A stretch of DNA of 12,159 bases. Source: Chloroflexota bacterium. GTDB lineage: Bacteria > Chloroflexota > Anaerolineae > Anaerolineales > Anaerolineaceae. Below the pieces are notes generated by a model, which saw nothing but the letters and a program-made list of their open reading frames with translations, was not told where the DNA came from and ran no database searches. The stretch spans positions 1-12,159 of the forward strand of contig JAEYTI010000314.1 in assembly GCA_023434145.1 (NCBI GenBank), given 5' to 3'. Shown piece by piece: positions 1 through 5,726 of the stretch; the stretch's first letter is position 1; each line of letters opens with the position of its first letter. The translations under genes and the position numbers were made by a program.

Positions 1-31
1 CTGGCCGCCTGTGCATTTATGTTTTTTTTAT

Positions 32-83
32 GGGTTTTTTGTTTTGTTGGGGTGGTGCCACCACCCCAACAATCCAAAAACCC
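32..83. repeat. Nested palindrome with shared GGGGTGGT core
   Basis: An inner perfect stem of 11 bp (46-56 with 60-70, sequence gttggggtggt and its complement) closes a three-base loop gcc at 57-59. Outside an asymmetric internal loop (40-45 and 71-75) a second 8-bp stem pairs gggttttt (32-39) with aaaaaccc (76-83). The inner core at 48-68 recurs with one difference at 2434-2454, inside a different outer stem. There is no T-run after the hairpin on either strand, so a classical rho-independent terminator is not well supported. It lies upstream of the DUF6504 gene and may mark the 3' end of a gene outside the window. Confidence 0.75.
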
Positions 84-167
84 CTTAAAACCCGAAAAGC
101 ACCTGTGGCTAAACAGTTCCAACAAAGTATCAATATCGTAAAAGCGAGTAGAATGGAGCGAGAGAAT

Positions 168-539
168 ATGTGGATGGCAGATGAAAACTCGCTCGACTTT
201 GTGCTAGAGCCCATCACCGTGACCTTTGACGATCTACCGGTGCTCTCCAAGAGTCCCGGCTGCCCCTCCACGTTCACCTGGCGCGATGAAACGTACCGCA
301 TCGTTGAGATGCTGGCGACGTGGAGCGACTACCGCCGGCGTGGAAGGTTTGCACGGAATATGCGCCCTGAACATGCCGCCACAGCCAGCCGCCGCGGATC
401 GTGGGGGGTGGGGCGGTTCTACTTCCGTGTGCGGATCGAGGACGGGCGCGCATTTGATCTGTATTACGATCGCGCGCCCGAATCTGCCGGAGACCGCAAA
501 GGTTCCTGGTTCTTGCTGGGGGAACGCAGGGGCGCGTAA
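168..539 (+). CDS. DUF6504 family protein, 123 aa
   Basis: Small soluble protein of the DUF6504 type, whose biochemical function is unknown. Visible family hallmarks are FTWR at residues 36-39 followed by YRIVEML (43-49) and a conserved W52, then the block FYFRVRIEDGRAFDLYYD (84-101) and a closing WFLLGER (114-120). The pattern resembles a small beta-rich fold, but that is inference. I chose the ATG at 168 because GGAG at 155-158 lies nine bases upstream. The ATG at 153 has no ribosome binding site, and upstream extension to 30 would run through the palindrome. The next gene converges on it with only 17 bases between the stop codons and no terminator hairpin in that gap, so some transcript overlap is likely. 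No signal peptide or membrane segment is seen. Confidence 0.8.
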   Translation: MWMADENSLDFVLEPITVTFDDLPVLSKSPGCPSTFTWRDETYRIVEMLATWSDYRRRGRFARNMRPEHAATASRRGSWGVGRFYFRVRIEDGRAFDLYYDRAPESAGDRKGSWFLLGERRGA

Positions 540-556
540 GGGTTCCCAGGTTGGCT

Positions 557-1009
557 TTACATACCGGTGGTAAAACTCAGCGCCGTGCCTGCATCACTGT
601 GTTCCGCGTCCCAAATCTCCGCACCGGTTACCTCTACGCGCAGCAGCACCAGGTCCGGCTCATCGATTCCCTGGGAAAACCACGTGCGGAAGCGCTCATC
701 CCAAAGTGACTCCATTTTCACCCGGTCTGGCACCACGTAGGCCGCGCCAGAGACCGAGATGTAGCGCCCGGCAGCCGGCGTGCTGTACGAGAGGTTCACC
801 TGCGAGCCTGAGCGGATCTCATCGACTTTGGCGCTGGAAAACTTACTAAAGAACCACAGCGTGCCGTCAAAATCCGCTTTTGAGGTCATCATTGGGCGGC
901 TGTGCAGGCTGCCGTCGCGGGTATTGATGGTTGTGAGCATGGCAACGTCAAAGGTTTTCAGTCGTTCTCCCAGCATTTGTATATTTGTCTCGCGTGATGA
1001 TTCCCGCAT
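557..1009 (-). CDS. Pyridoxamine 5'-phosphate oxidase-like flavoprotein (general stress protein 26 type)
   Basis: A 150-residue single-domain split-barrel protein of the FMN-binding PNPOx-like superfamily, general stress protein 26 branch. Seen in the sequence: AMLTT (23-27), HSRPM (36-40, the usual region contacting the flavin phosphate), LWFFS (51-55), KVDEI (61-65), VNLSY (71-75), YISVSG (83-88) and the late W...FSQGIDEPDLVLLRV stretch (110-125). Family members bind flavin and are thought to act as small reductases or stress proteins; true PLP synthesis is unlikely because the PNPOx C-terminal substrate region is absent. The start is supported by GGGAGG five bases before the ATG. It is a single minus-strand gene, and its upstream region is shared with the operator-like palindromes that precede the RpiR gene. 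Confidence 0.85.
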   Translation of the reverse strand: MRESSRETNIQMLGERLKTFDVAMLTTINTRDGSLHSRPMMTSKADFDGTLWFFSKFSSAKVDEIRSGSQVNLSYSTPAAGRYISVSGAAYVVPDRVKMESLWDERFRTWFSQGIDEPDLVLLRVEVTGAEIWDAEHSDAGTALSFTTGM

Positions 1010-1160
1010 CGTATCCTCCCTTATCGCTAGATGTTTTTACCGGCTCGATTAGCCCTGTGTTTTGAGCGCATGCTTATCTTCACTTACTCGCCAGCGCCCG
1101 AGCGGCCCTTGGTATTTTCCCCATTGTACGCCTTTTTTGCAATTGGAGTAACGATCTCGA

Positions 1161-1181
1161 TTTCTGAAAATTTTTCAGAAA
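1161..1181. promoter_or_regulatory. Operator-like perfect palindrome (10+1+10)
   Basis: Arms tttctgaaaa (1161-1170) and ttttcagaaa (1172-1181) are exact reverse complements around a single central t. A TGAAA...TTTCA core is a form often reported for RpiR/MurR-family operators, and an RpiR-type gene begins 355 bases downstream, so autoregulation is a reasonable inference. It could instead control the minus-strand flavoprotein gene, whose start is 152 bases away. Confidence 0.5.
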
Positions 1182-1211
1182 AAATTGCTCTGTCTTTCAT
1201 TACAAACCTTA

Positions 1212-1244
1212 CAATTTCATGATTGCAATGAAATTGCAATGAAA
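1212..1244. promoter_or_regulatory. Operator-like inverted repeat overlapping an 11-bp tandem repeat
   Basis: caatttcat (1212-1220) and atgaaattg (1228-1236) form a perfect 9-bp inverted repeat with a seven-base spacer. The right side also belongs to a tandem direct repeat, ttgcaatgaaa, present at 1223-1233 and 1234-1244. The element ends six bases before the -35 box of the promoter at 1250-1278, the position expected for an activator or repressor site. The TTTCAT/ATGAAA halves share the TTTC/GAAA theme of the palindrome at 1161. Confidence 0.5.
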
Positions 1245-1249
1245 GGGTA

Positions 1250-1278
1250 TTGAATTGGGAGCGTTCTCAATATATAAT
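1250..1278 (+). promoter_or_regulatory. Sigma70-type promoter, probably for the RpiR gene
   Basis: TTGAAT at 1250-1255 and a perfect TATAAT at 1273-1278 are separated by exactly 17 bases. Expected transcription start is near 1285, giving a leader of about 250 bases before the RpiR start codon at 1536. The match is strong for an AT-rich intergenic region, but AT-richness itself raises the chance background. Confidence 0.6.
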
Positions 1279-1285
1279 AATGTCG

Positions 1286-1535
1286 TAACACAACAAAGAA
1301 CGTTTTATTGATGTAGTGAAGTACCGAGCTTTCTTGCTGTATTAACGGTTGGTTTTATACTTTATCAGTACTTAGCGGTAACATTAGTGGTAATAAAAGA
1401 AGACCCGGAGCGCTTTTTCAAGTACAATTACCGGTAGAAAAAAGCGCTCCGGGTCTGCATTTAACTGCTTATCTCCTTCACCCGGCCATGCGCTGGCTTA
1501 ATCCGTTTCCTTATACCGGTTGGAGGTCTCCCCGC
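1286..1535 (+). other. Long untranslated leader of the RpiR gene with 18-bp inverted repeat
   Basis: No convincing gene lies here. Positions 1401-1418 (agacccggagcgcttttt) and 1439-1456 are exact reverse complements around a 20-base loop. No T-run follows on the plus strand; on the minus strand TCTTTTATTA follows, yet there is no minus-strand gene to terminate. Upstream of it, ttag(c/t)ggtaa occurs twice at 1372-1381 and 1384-1393, a 12-base period. The hairpin could act in the leader RNA as an attenuator or stabiliser, or be the remnant of a small terminal-repeat element. No known riboswitch class was recognised. Confidence 0.45.
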
Positions 1536-2405
1536 ATGTCAGAAACATCCATTCTCCTCGGCGACTCGCTGGTGCGCATGCGCGCGGCGTATCCTTCTTT
1601 GCCGCCTTCCGAGCGCAAAGTGGTTGATTATATCCTCAACAATGCGCAGGAGATGATCCGCATGACGCTGGCAGAAGTGGCCCACCACAGTGGGGTGAGC
1701 GATGCGACCGTGGTACGCCTCTGCCGCTCTTTGGGGTACAACAACTTCATGGAGCTAAAGCTGTCGCTGTCGCGGTCGCTGGATAACCCCTCCGGGTTAA
1801 TCCACGAGGATGTGCGAGAGGGTGACGGAGCGGCATCCATTGCGCGCAAAGTGCTTCAGACCTCTATCCAGGCGGTGCAAGATACGCTTTCGGTGTTTAA
1901 CGACAGCGCCTTTGACCAGGCGATTGACCTGATGCACGGCGCCGACCGCATTTTGATTGCCGGGGTGGGCACATCCGGCCCGCTGGCGCACGAGATGTAC
2001 AACCGCCTGATCCGCCTGCGCATGAACTGCCATGTTCATACCGACATTTATTTGCAGGTGATCGAAGCCGCGCTGCTGACCGATCGCGACGTGGTGCTGT
2101 TGATCTCGCAGAACGGCACTTCGTTTGGGCCAATCCGGACGGCGACCGAGGCGCGCCGGCGCGGCGCGAAAGTGATCGTCATCACCGGCAACGCGGTTTC
2201 CGAATTGAGCGAGCTGGCGGACGTAATTCTGCTGGCGGTTTCGCACGAGACCAACATCGAAGCAATCGACTCGCGAGTGGTGCAGCACGCGCTGGTGCAG
2301 GCGATCTACGTGGCGCTGGCCATGCGCATGCTCAACTCGGCCAACGAAAGTGAAAAGCTGATCTGGGAAGCCCTGCTGCGCACGCCCACCAGCCAGGCAT
2401 TATAA
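1536..2405 (+). CDS. RpiR/MurR family transcriptional regulator (HTH + SIS)
   Basis: A 289-residue regulator with the standard two-domain layout and length. The N-terminal RpiR-type helix-turn-helix is at about residues 20-80, with the recognition unit near TLAEVAHHSGVSDATVVRLC (44-63). A C-terminal SIS domain (about 130-265) carries GVGTSG (143-148) and ISQNGTS (190-196), the loops that bind phosphosugars in this family. Such proteins sense a sugar phosphate and repress or activate sugar, amino sugar or polyol genes. The start at 1536 is set by GGAGG at 1522-1526, nine bases upstream; the in-frame ATG at 1488 has no comparable site. It is transcribed alone, is preceded by operator-like palindromes and a good promoter, and is followed by a nested palindrome. 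Its effector and targets are not visible here. The oxidoreductase cluster at 5727-10617 is one possible target, but nothing proves it. Confidence 0.9.
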   Translation: MSETSILLGDSLVRMRAAYPSLPPSERKVVDYILNNAQEMIRMTLAEVAHHSGVSDATVVRLCRSLGYNNFMELKLSLSRSLDNPSGLIHEDVREGDGAASIARKVLQTSIQAVQDTLSVFNDSAFDQAIDLMHGADRILIAGVGTSGPLAHEMYNRLIRLRMNCHVHTDIYLQVIEAALLTDRDVVLLISQNGTSFGPIRTATEARRRGAKVIVITGNAVSELSELADVILLAVSHETNIEAIDSRVVQHALVQAIYVALAMRMLNSANESEKLIWEALLRTPTSQAL

Positions 2406-2408
2406 AGC

Positions 2409-2479
2409 GGGTTTCAACGAGTTTTCGCTACGATGGGGTGGTGCAACCACCCCAACTTAGCGAAAACTCGTTGAAACCC
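2409..2479. repeat. Nested palindrome between convergent genes (22 bp + 9 bp stems)
   Basis: Outer arms of 22 bp (2409-2430 and 2458-2479, starting gggtttcaacgag) are perfect complements. A 3x3 internal loop (cga at 2431-2433, act at 2455-2457) leads to an inner 9-bp stem, tggggtggt (2434-2442) with accacccca (2446-2454), closing on the three-base loop gca. The inner 21 bases match 48-68 at 20 of 21 positions. It begins four bases after the RpiR stop and lies 25 bases before the end of the converging DUF985 gene, so it probably serves both as a 3'-end structure. No T-run follows on the plus strand (aaaaaggg instead). Confidence 0.8.
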
Positions 2480-2503
2480 AAAAAGGGCCAAAATTTTGGA
2501 AAA

Positions 2504-3013
2504 TTAGGTAGTCAGGGAAAGGATTTGTTCTCTCGCGCTGGGGTACTGCGCCAGTAGATTCTCCCTGTCGCCGTGTTCGTAATCATCGGAAGTGTAGCCG
2601 GGCGCCATGGTGGTGCCGACCAGCGCATACTTTCCGCCCGATGCCACTCTTGATCCCTGCCATACGCCGGCGGGGACCACGAACTGCACCTGCTGCCCCG
2701 CCAGCAGATCTTGCCCAAGAATGACCTGCCGGATCGTTCCGTCCGGGTAGAGCAGGGTCATCTCCAGCGAATCGCCCAGGTAGAAATGGTAGATTTCATC
2801 GGTGGGCAGGCGGTGCAGGGCCGAAAAGGTGGGCGGATCTGCGGTGAGCAGGTAGTAGATGGCGGTGGAGCAGGGCTTATCGGCGCGAGGGTAGCGGGCG
2901 GGTAAGGCCTCCGTGGGGATGACTTCCGTGGAATGGTAGGTCTCCGCGTACAATCCGCCCTCTTGCGGCAGCGGTTTCAATCCCAGCAAGTGTACGATCT
3001 GTTCAATGTCCAT
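2504..3013 (-). CDS. DUF985 / cupin_5 family protein
   Basis: A 169-residue single-domain protein of the DUF985 (cupin_5) family, a double-stranded beta-helix fold of uncertain biochemical role. Characteristic blocks are EGGLYAETYHS (18-28), STAIYYLL (49-56), SALHRLPTDEIYHFYLGD (64-81) with H67, E73 and H76 as likely pocket residues, VPAGVWQGSR (113-122) and LVGTTMAPGYTSDDYE (131-146). The start at 3013 was chosen because DUF985 proteins begin just before this point, and because it overlaps the end of the upstream HD-GYP gene by 11 bases, an arrangement typical of translational coupling. No strong ribosome binding site is seen, which fits coupling. An extended start at 3076 would encode only antisense-like residues inside the HD-GYP gene. 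Family function is unknown, so no substrate is proposed. Confidence 0.85.
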   Translation of the reverse strand: MDIEQIVHLLGLKPLPQEGGLYAETYHSTEVIPTEALPARYPRADKPCSTAIYYLLTADPPTFSALHRLPTDEIYHFYLGDSLEMTLLYPDGTIRQVILGQDLLAGQQVQFVVPAGVWQGSRVASGGKYALVGTTMAPGYTSDDYEHGDRENLLAQYPSAREQILSLTT

Positions 3014-3590
3014 AGGTTTGCGCCATGCCTTTCTCACGCATAATGCAGACGAACACCCGCGTGATCTCCGGGTCAAACTTGCGCTCAGCCTCTGCTTCGA
3101 AGTAACCGAGCGCTTTGCCTACTCCCCAGGCAGGGCGGTAGTGAAGGTCGCAGGTCAGCGCGTCCCACACTTCTGCCAGTGCCGCGATGCGCGCAAGAAA
3201 AGGGATCTGCTCACCGCGAAGTCCGCGCGGGTACCCGGATCCATCCCAATTCTCGTGGTGGTAGCGGATGATATCCAGCGCCGGAGTGAGAAAACCAAGT
3301 GGTGTTAGCATCGAAAACCCGTTTTCGGGATGGTTGCGCATGTGCTTCCATTCTTCCGGGTACAGCGGGCCCATCTTGAACAAGATTTGATCGGGGATAC
3401 CGATCTTACCGATATCGTGCAGGAGCATGCCGCGGCGGATGTGCGCGAGGCTCTCGCTGGGTACGTCCACTGCCTTTGCGAGATACAGCGCCAGAATGGC
3501 GGTCCGTAGTGAATGCCCGCCCTCTTCCTTTGACCGCAGCTCGATCAGGTGTTGCAAGCTATCGACAATTGTGTCTTCGAGGTTCTCCAT
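3003..3590 (-). CDS. Stand-alone HD-GYP domain protein (putative cyclic-di-GMP phosphodiesterase)
   Basis: A 195-residue protein that is nearly all HD-GYP domain, a family that hydrolyses cyclic di-GMP or related dinucleotides. Visible are E22 and H26 with the usual four-residue spacing, HDIGKIGIPD (58-67), H87 in RNHPENG, the paired H111-H112, and DGSGYP (116-121), so the GYP signature is intact. The late metal-ligand motif AD..DAL appears as AEVWDALT (139-146), with glutamate E140 in place of aspartate. This is conservative but in a conserved metal position. There is no receiver, PAS, GAF or membrane domain, so input must come from another protein or from expression. GGAG seven bases upstream supports the start. 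The gene overlaps the DUF985 gene by 11 bases and is divergent from alaX. Activity is probable but not assured given E140. Confidence 0.88.
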   Translation of the reverse strand: MENLEDTIVDSLQHLIELRSKEEGGHSLRTAILALYLAKAVDVPSESLAHIRRGMLLHDIGKIGIPDQILFKMGPLYPEEWKHMRNHPENGFSMLTPLGFLTPALDIIRYHHENWDGSGYPRGLRGEQIPFLARIAALAEVWDALTCDLHYRPAWGVGKALGYFEAEAERKFDPEITRVFVCIMREKGMAQTYGH

Positions 3591-3703
3591 GACACTTCTC
3601 CACCCCGAAAAAATCAGGGCCCCTATATGATTCCGTTATCCCGCAAGAAGCACCGCTTGCAGTACAATAGCGCGTAGCGGGGTGATGGAATGCAATTCCC
3701 CTG

Positions 3704-3733
3704 TTGCAATATTCTAGCCAAGATCCGTAAAAT
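3704..3733 (+). promoter_or_regulatory. Sigma70-type promoter for the AlaX-kinase pair
   Basis: TTGCAA at 3704-3709 and TAAAAT at 3728-3733 are 18 bases apart, pointing to the AlaX start codon with a leader of about 32 bases. The region 3591-3771 is divergent between HD-GYP and AlaX; no convincing minus-strand promoter was identified in it. Confidence 0.5.
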
Positions 3734-3771
3734 TTGCATAAAACTGGCCCACCCAATTGCCGGAGGCACCG

Positions 3772-4500
3772 ATGACTGAACTGCTTTACCAGACCGATAG
3801 CTACTTGCAAGAATTCGACTCCGTTGTTCAGGCGGTTGACGCAGAGAACCGCGCTGTGCTGCTGGACCGTACGGCCTTCTATCCGAGCGGCGGGGGGCAG
3901 CCGTACGATACAGGCCGGCTGGAAGCTGGCGGAGTGCTCTTCCCGGTAGCGCGGGCGCGAAAAGCAGGCGATGGCGTGTGGCACGTGCTGGATGGCGAAG
4001 CTCCGCTGCCAGAGGTGGGCACACAGGTGCATGGGGTGATCGATTGGGAGCGCCGCTATAAGCTGATGCGCACCCACACTGCCATGCACATCCTGTGCGG
4101 TGTGATCTTCCGCGACTTTGGCGCGCACGTAACCGGCGGCGATATGGAACCTTTGAATGGGCGCATGGATTTTGAGTTCGAATCGATGACAAAAGATCTG
4201 GTTTCAGTCATCGAAGAAGCGGTGAACCGCGAAGTACAAGCGGACCGCCCGGTGCGGGTGAAGATTCTGCCGCGTGAAGAGGCTTTCCAGATCCCTGACC
4301 TGATCCGCACCAAGATCAACCTGCTGCCGGAGGGGATCGAATTTGTTCGCACAATCGAGCTGATAGGGCTGGATCTGCAAGCGGATGGCGGCACGCATGT
4401 GCGCAGCACCGCCGAGGTGGGGCCAATGCAGATTGTGGATTACAAGAGCAAAGGCAAGATCAATAAGCGCATCTACGTTAAGCTGATGGAGAGCGCGTGA
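3772..4500 (+). CDS. AlaX-type alanyl-tRNA editing protein
   Basis: A 242-residue stand-alone relative of the editing domain of alanyl-tRNA synthetase. It is expected to hydrolyse mischarged Ser-tRNA(Ala) or Gly-tRNA(Ala) in the cytoplasm. RTAFYPSGGGQPYDTG (33-48) is the glycine-rich part of the N-terminal barrel. HTAMH (102-106) is the HxxxH zinc motif, and the second metal motif lies at 205-209. In the second motif the cysteine of the usual CGGTH is replaced by aspartate (DGGTH). I believe related AlaX proteins also carry this form, so it may be a subfamily trait, not a defect. Length fits the AlaX type that keeps an N-terminal barrel but lacks the synthetase C-terminal domain. GGAGG at 3762-3766, five bases upstream, fixes the ATG. 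The stop overlaps the start of the next gene by four bases. Confidence 0.88.
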   Translation: MTELLYQTDSYLQEFDSVVQAVDAENRAVLLDRTAFYPSGGGQPYDTGRLEAGGVLFPVARARKAGDGVWHVLDGEAPLPEVGTQVHGVIDWERRYKLMRTHTAMHILCGVIFRDFGAHVTGGDMEPLNGRMDFEFESMTKDLVSVIEEAVNREVQADRPVRVKILPREEAFQIPDLIRTKINLLPEGIEFVRTIELIGLDLQADGGTHVRSTAEVGPMQIVDYKSKGKINKRIYVKLMESA

Positions 4501-5492
4501 ACCAGACGCCCACCGAGTTCAACAAGCTGGCAGATGCCGCGCTGGCGCAGTATCCACTACGCGAGCCTGTTGTGCGTTTTTTGGGCCACAGCGATAACCT
4601 GACCTTCCGAGTGGAAGATCCGGGCGGGGCCACCTACCTGCTGCGTATTCACAAGCCAGTGATGAACTTTCTGCACGGCTTGCGCCAGCTTCCTGAGGCG
4701 ATTGGCGCTGAGCTGGCGTGGATGGAGGCGCTGGTATGGGAGGGTGGATTCACCTTGCAGCAGCCGGTACATACTACCGGCGGCGAACGCGTAGGCAAGG
4801 TCGAAATGGACGGCGAGTCGGTGCCTTGCACGCTTCTAACGTGGCTGGAGGGCGGGCATTTTTCCCCTGCCATGCCCGATGCCGTGGCGATCGTGCGCCA
4901 ATACGGCGAATTGGTGGCGCGCATGCACGAATTTTCCACCCGCTGGTCGCCGCCGCCTGGGTTCCTGCGCCCCAGCTACGATGAAATGCACTTTCGGCGG
5001 GTGTTCGGCCGCTTTTCGCGCGGCGTCGATCACGAGATCTTTTCCGAGGTAACTTACCGGAGGCTGCACGGCATCGGACAGGCAATTATGGATGAGATCG
5101 AACGGCTGCCCGGTGACCCGCAGTACTGGGGCGTGGCTCACAACGATCTGCACGTGGGCAATTTTTTGGTAACCGATGGAAAGGTGATCCCCATCGATTT
5201 CTCATTCTGCGGGTTCTCGCACTATCTGTTTGATCTGAGTATTTGCCTTGCCGGTGGGCTAAAACCCGATCTGCGCCCGGTGATGATGGAAGGCTACCGG
5301 TCTGTCCGCCCGCTGCCCGAAGAAGATCTGCGCCCGCTGGAGGCGTATGCCCTGGCTGGAAGGATGAGCTACTATGCGTATCAGATCGACAACCCGAGTG
5401 AGCGTGCTTGGCTGCGCCGCCGCCTGCCGCTGTTTATCGAAAATGAAGGCGCTCGCTTCATCGCTGGCGAGCGCCTCCTCATGGAGCTTTAG
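4497..5492 (+). CDS. Aminoglycoside phosphotransferase-fold kinase (APH family)
   Basis: A 331-residue kinase of the APH/choline-kinase fold. HNDLHVGN (215-222) is the catalytic loop with D217 as the likely base and N222 as a metal ligand, and IDFSFCGF (233-240) supplies D234 at the DFG-equivalent position. N-terminal YLLRIHKP (47-54) resembles the LRI/LRV strand of homoserine-kinase-like and SrkA-like proteins. The family phosphorylates small hydroxyl compounds (sugars, amino alcohols, homoserine) or proteins; the substrate is not evident, and antibiotic resistance should not be assumed. Translation starts with GTG at 4497, with GGAG five bases before it. The GTGA overlap with the alaX stop means the two are translationally coupled, so a shared physiological context is likely but unexplained. 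The gene is followed by a cluster of hairpins. Confidence 0.85.
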   Translation: MNQTPTEFNKLADAALAQYPLREPVVRFLGHSDNLTFRVEDPGGATYLLRIHKPVMNFLHGLRQLPEAIGAELAWMEALVWEGGFTLQQPVHTTGGERVGKVEMDGESVPCTLLTWLEGGHFSPAMPDAVAIVRQYGELVARMHEFSTRWSPPPGFLRPSYDEMHFRRVFGRFSRGVDHEIFSEVTYRRLHGIGQAIMDEIERLPGDPQYWGVAHNDLHVGNFLVTDGKVIPIDFSFCGFSHYLFDLSICLAGGLKPDLRPVMMEGYRSVRPLPEEDLRPLEAYALAGRMSYYAYQIDNPSERAWLRRRLPLFIENEGARFIAGERLLMEL

Positions 5493-5553
5493 CGCGTAAA
5501 TGTTCAGCCCTACCGGGCGACTGCGTTTGAGTTGCGGGCTTCGCCCGCCTGTT

Positions 5554-5618
5554 AAAGAGGGTTTTTCCATCGTGTTGAAAACGCGAAGCGTTTTCAACAC
5601 GATGGAAAAACCCTCTTT
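5554..5618. terminator. 31-bp perfect hairpin, loop GAA, possible bidirectional terminator
   Basis: Arms 5554-5584 (starting aaagagggtttttccatcg) and 5588-5618 are exact complements around gaa at 5585-5587. The apex reads GCGAAGC, known as an exceptionally stable DNA mini-hairpin. The outer end of the stem gives only TCTTT as a U-tract in either direction. Its place between two convergent genes fits a bidirectional terminator; the extreme length and perfection are more than termination needs. Confidence 0.6.
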
Positions 5619-5676
5619 CGGCTCCCGCAGGGAGCGTTTCCCGTGGCGCAGCCTGTAAGGCTGTACAGTTACGAAG

Positions 5677-5723
5677 TTTTCTGTGTCTGGCTGATGACCT
5701 AGTCATCAGCCAGACACAGAAAA
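5677..5723. repeat. 22-bp perfect hairpin between convergent genes
   Basis: Arms 5677-5698 (ttttctgtgtctggctgatg...) and 5702-5723 pair perfectly around the loop cta. The downstream arm ends in aaaa on each strand, so no U-tract follows in either direction. It ends three bases before the stop codon of the aldo/keto reductase gene at 5727, so it will form in that gene's mRNA 3' end and may protect it from exonucleases. Confidence 0.7.
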
Positions 5724-5726
5724 GGC

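Larger units (their letters stand above)
5534..5723. repeat. Cluster of five perfect hairpins, all with three-base loops
   Basis: Between the converging kinase and reductase genes five separate perfect inverted repeats lie in 190 bases. (1) 5534-5548, 6-bp stem gcgggc, loop ttc. (2) 5554-5618, 31-bp stem, loop gaa. (3) 5621-5635, stem gctccc, loop gca. (4) 5649-5663, stem cagcct, loop gta. (5) 5677-5723, 22-bp stem, loop cta. The region 5493-5726 contains no credible gene. The longest two may stop transcription from both sides, but no clean T-run follows either of them. Confidence 0.85.

Noticed and set aside
1123..1151. Possible minus-strand promoter for the flavoprotein gene (TACAAT at 1128-1123)
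   Set aside because: The -10 box is good but no spacing of 16-18 bases gives a -35 box better than three matches, so I do not list it as a feature.
1031..1222. Plus-strand frame of 63 codons in the AT-rich region upstream of the RpiR gene
   Set aside because: No ribosome binding site or recognisable composition, and it runs through the operator-like palindrome at 1161-1181.
1401..1456. Insertion-sequence terminal repeats
   Set aside because: Only 20 bases lie between the 18-bp arms, no transposase is present and no target-site duplication was found; kept only as an unexplained inverted repeat.
4497..5492. Antibiotic resistance gene, suggested by the aminoglycoside phosphotransferase fold
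   Set aside because: The fold is shared by many metabolic kinases, no resistance-specific motif is visible, and the gene is coupled to a housekeeping AlaX gene with no mobile element nearby.
5534..5723. CRISPR-like or integron-like array
   Set aside because: The palindromes differ in sequence and spacing, with no repeated unit, no spacers of constant length and no cas or integrase gene.
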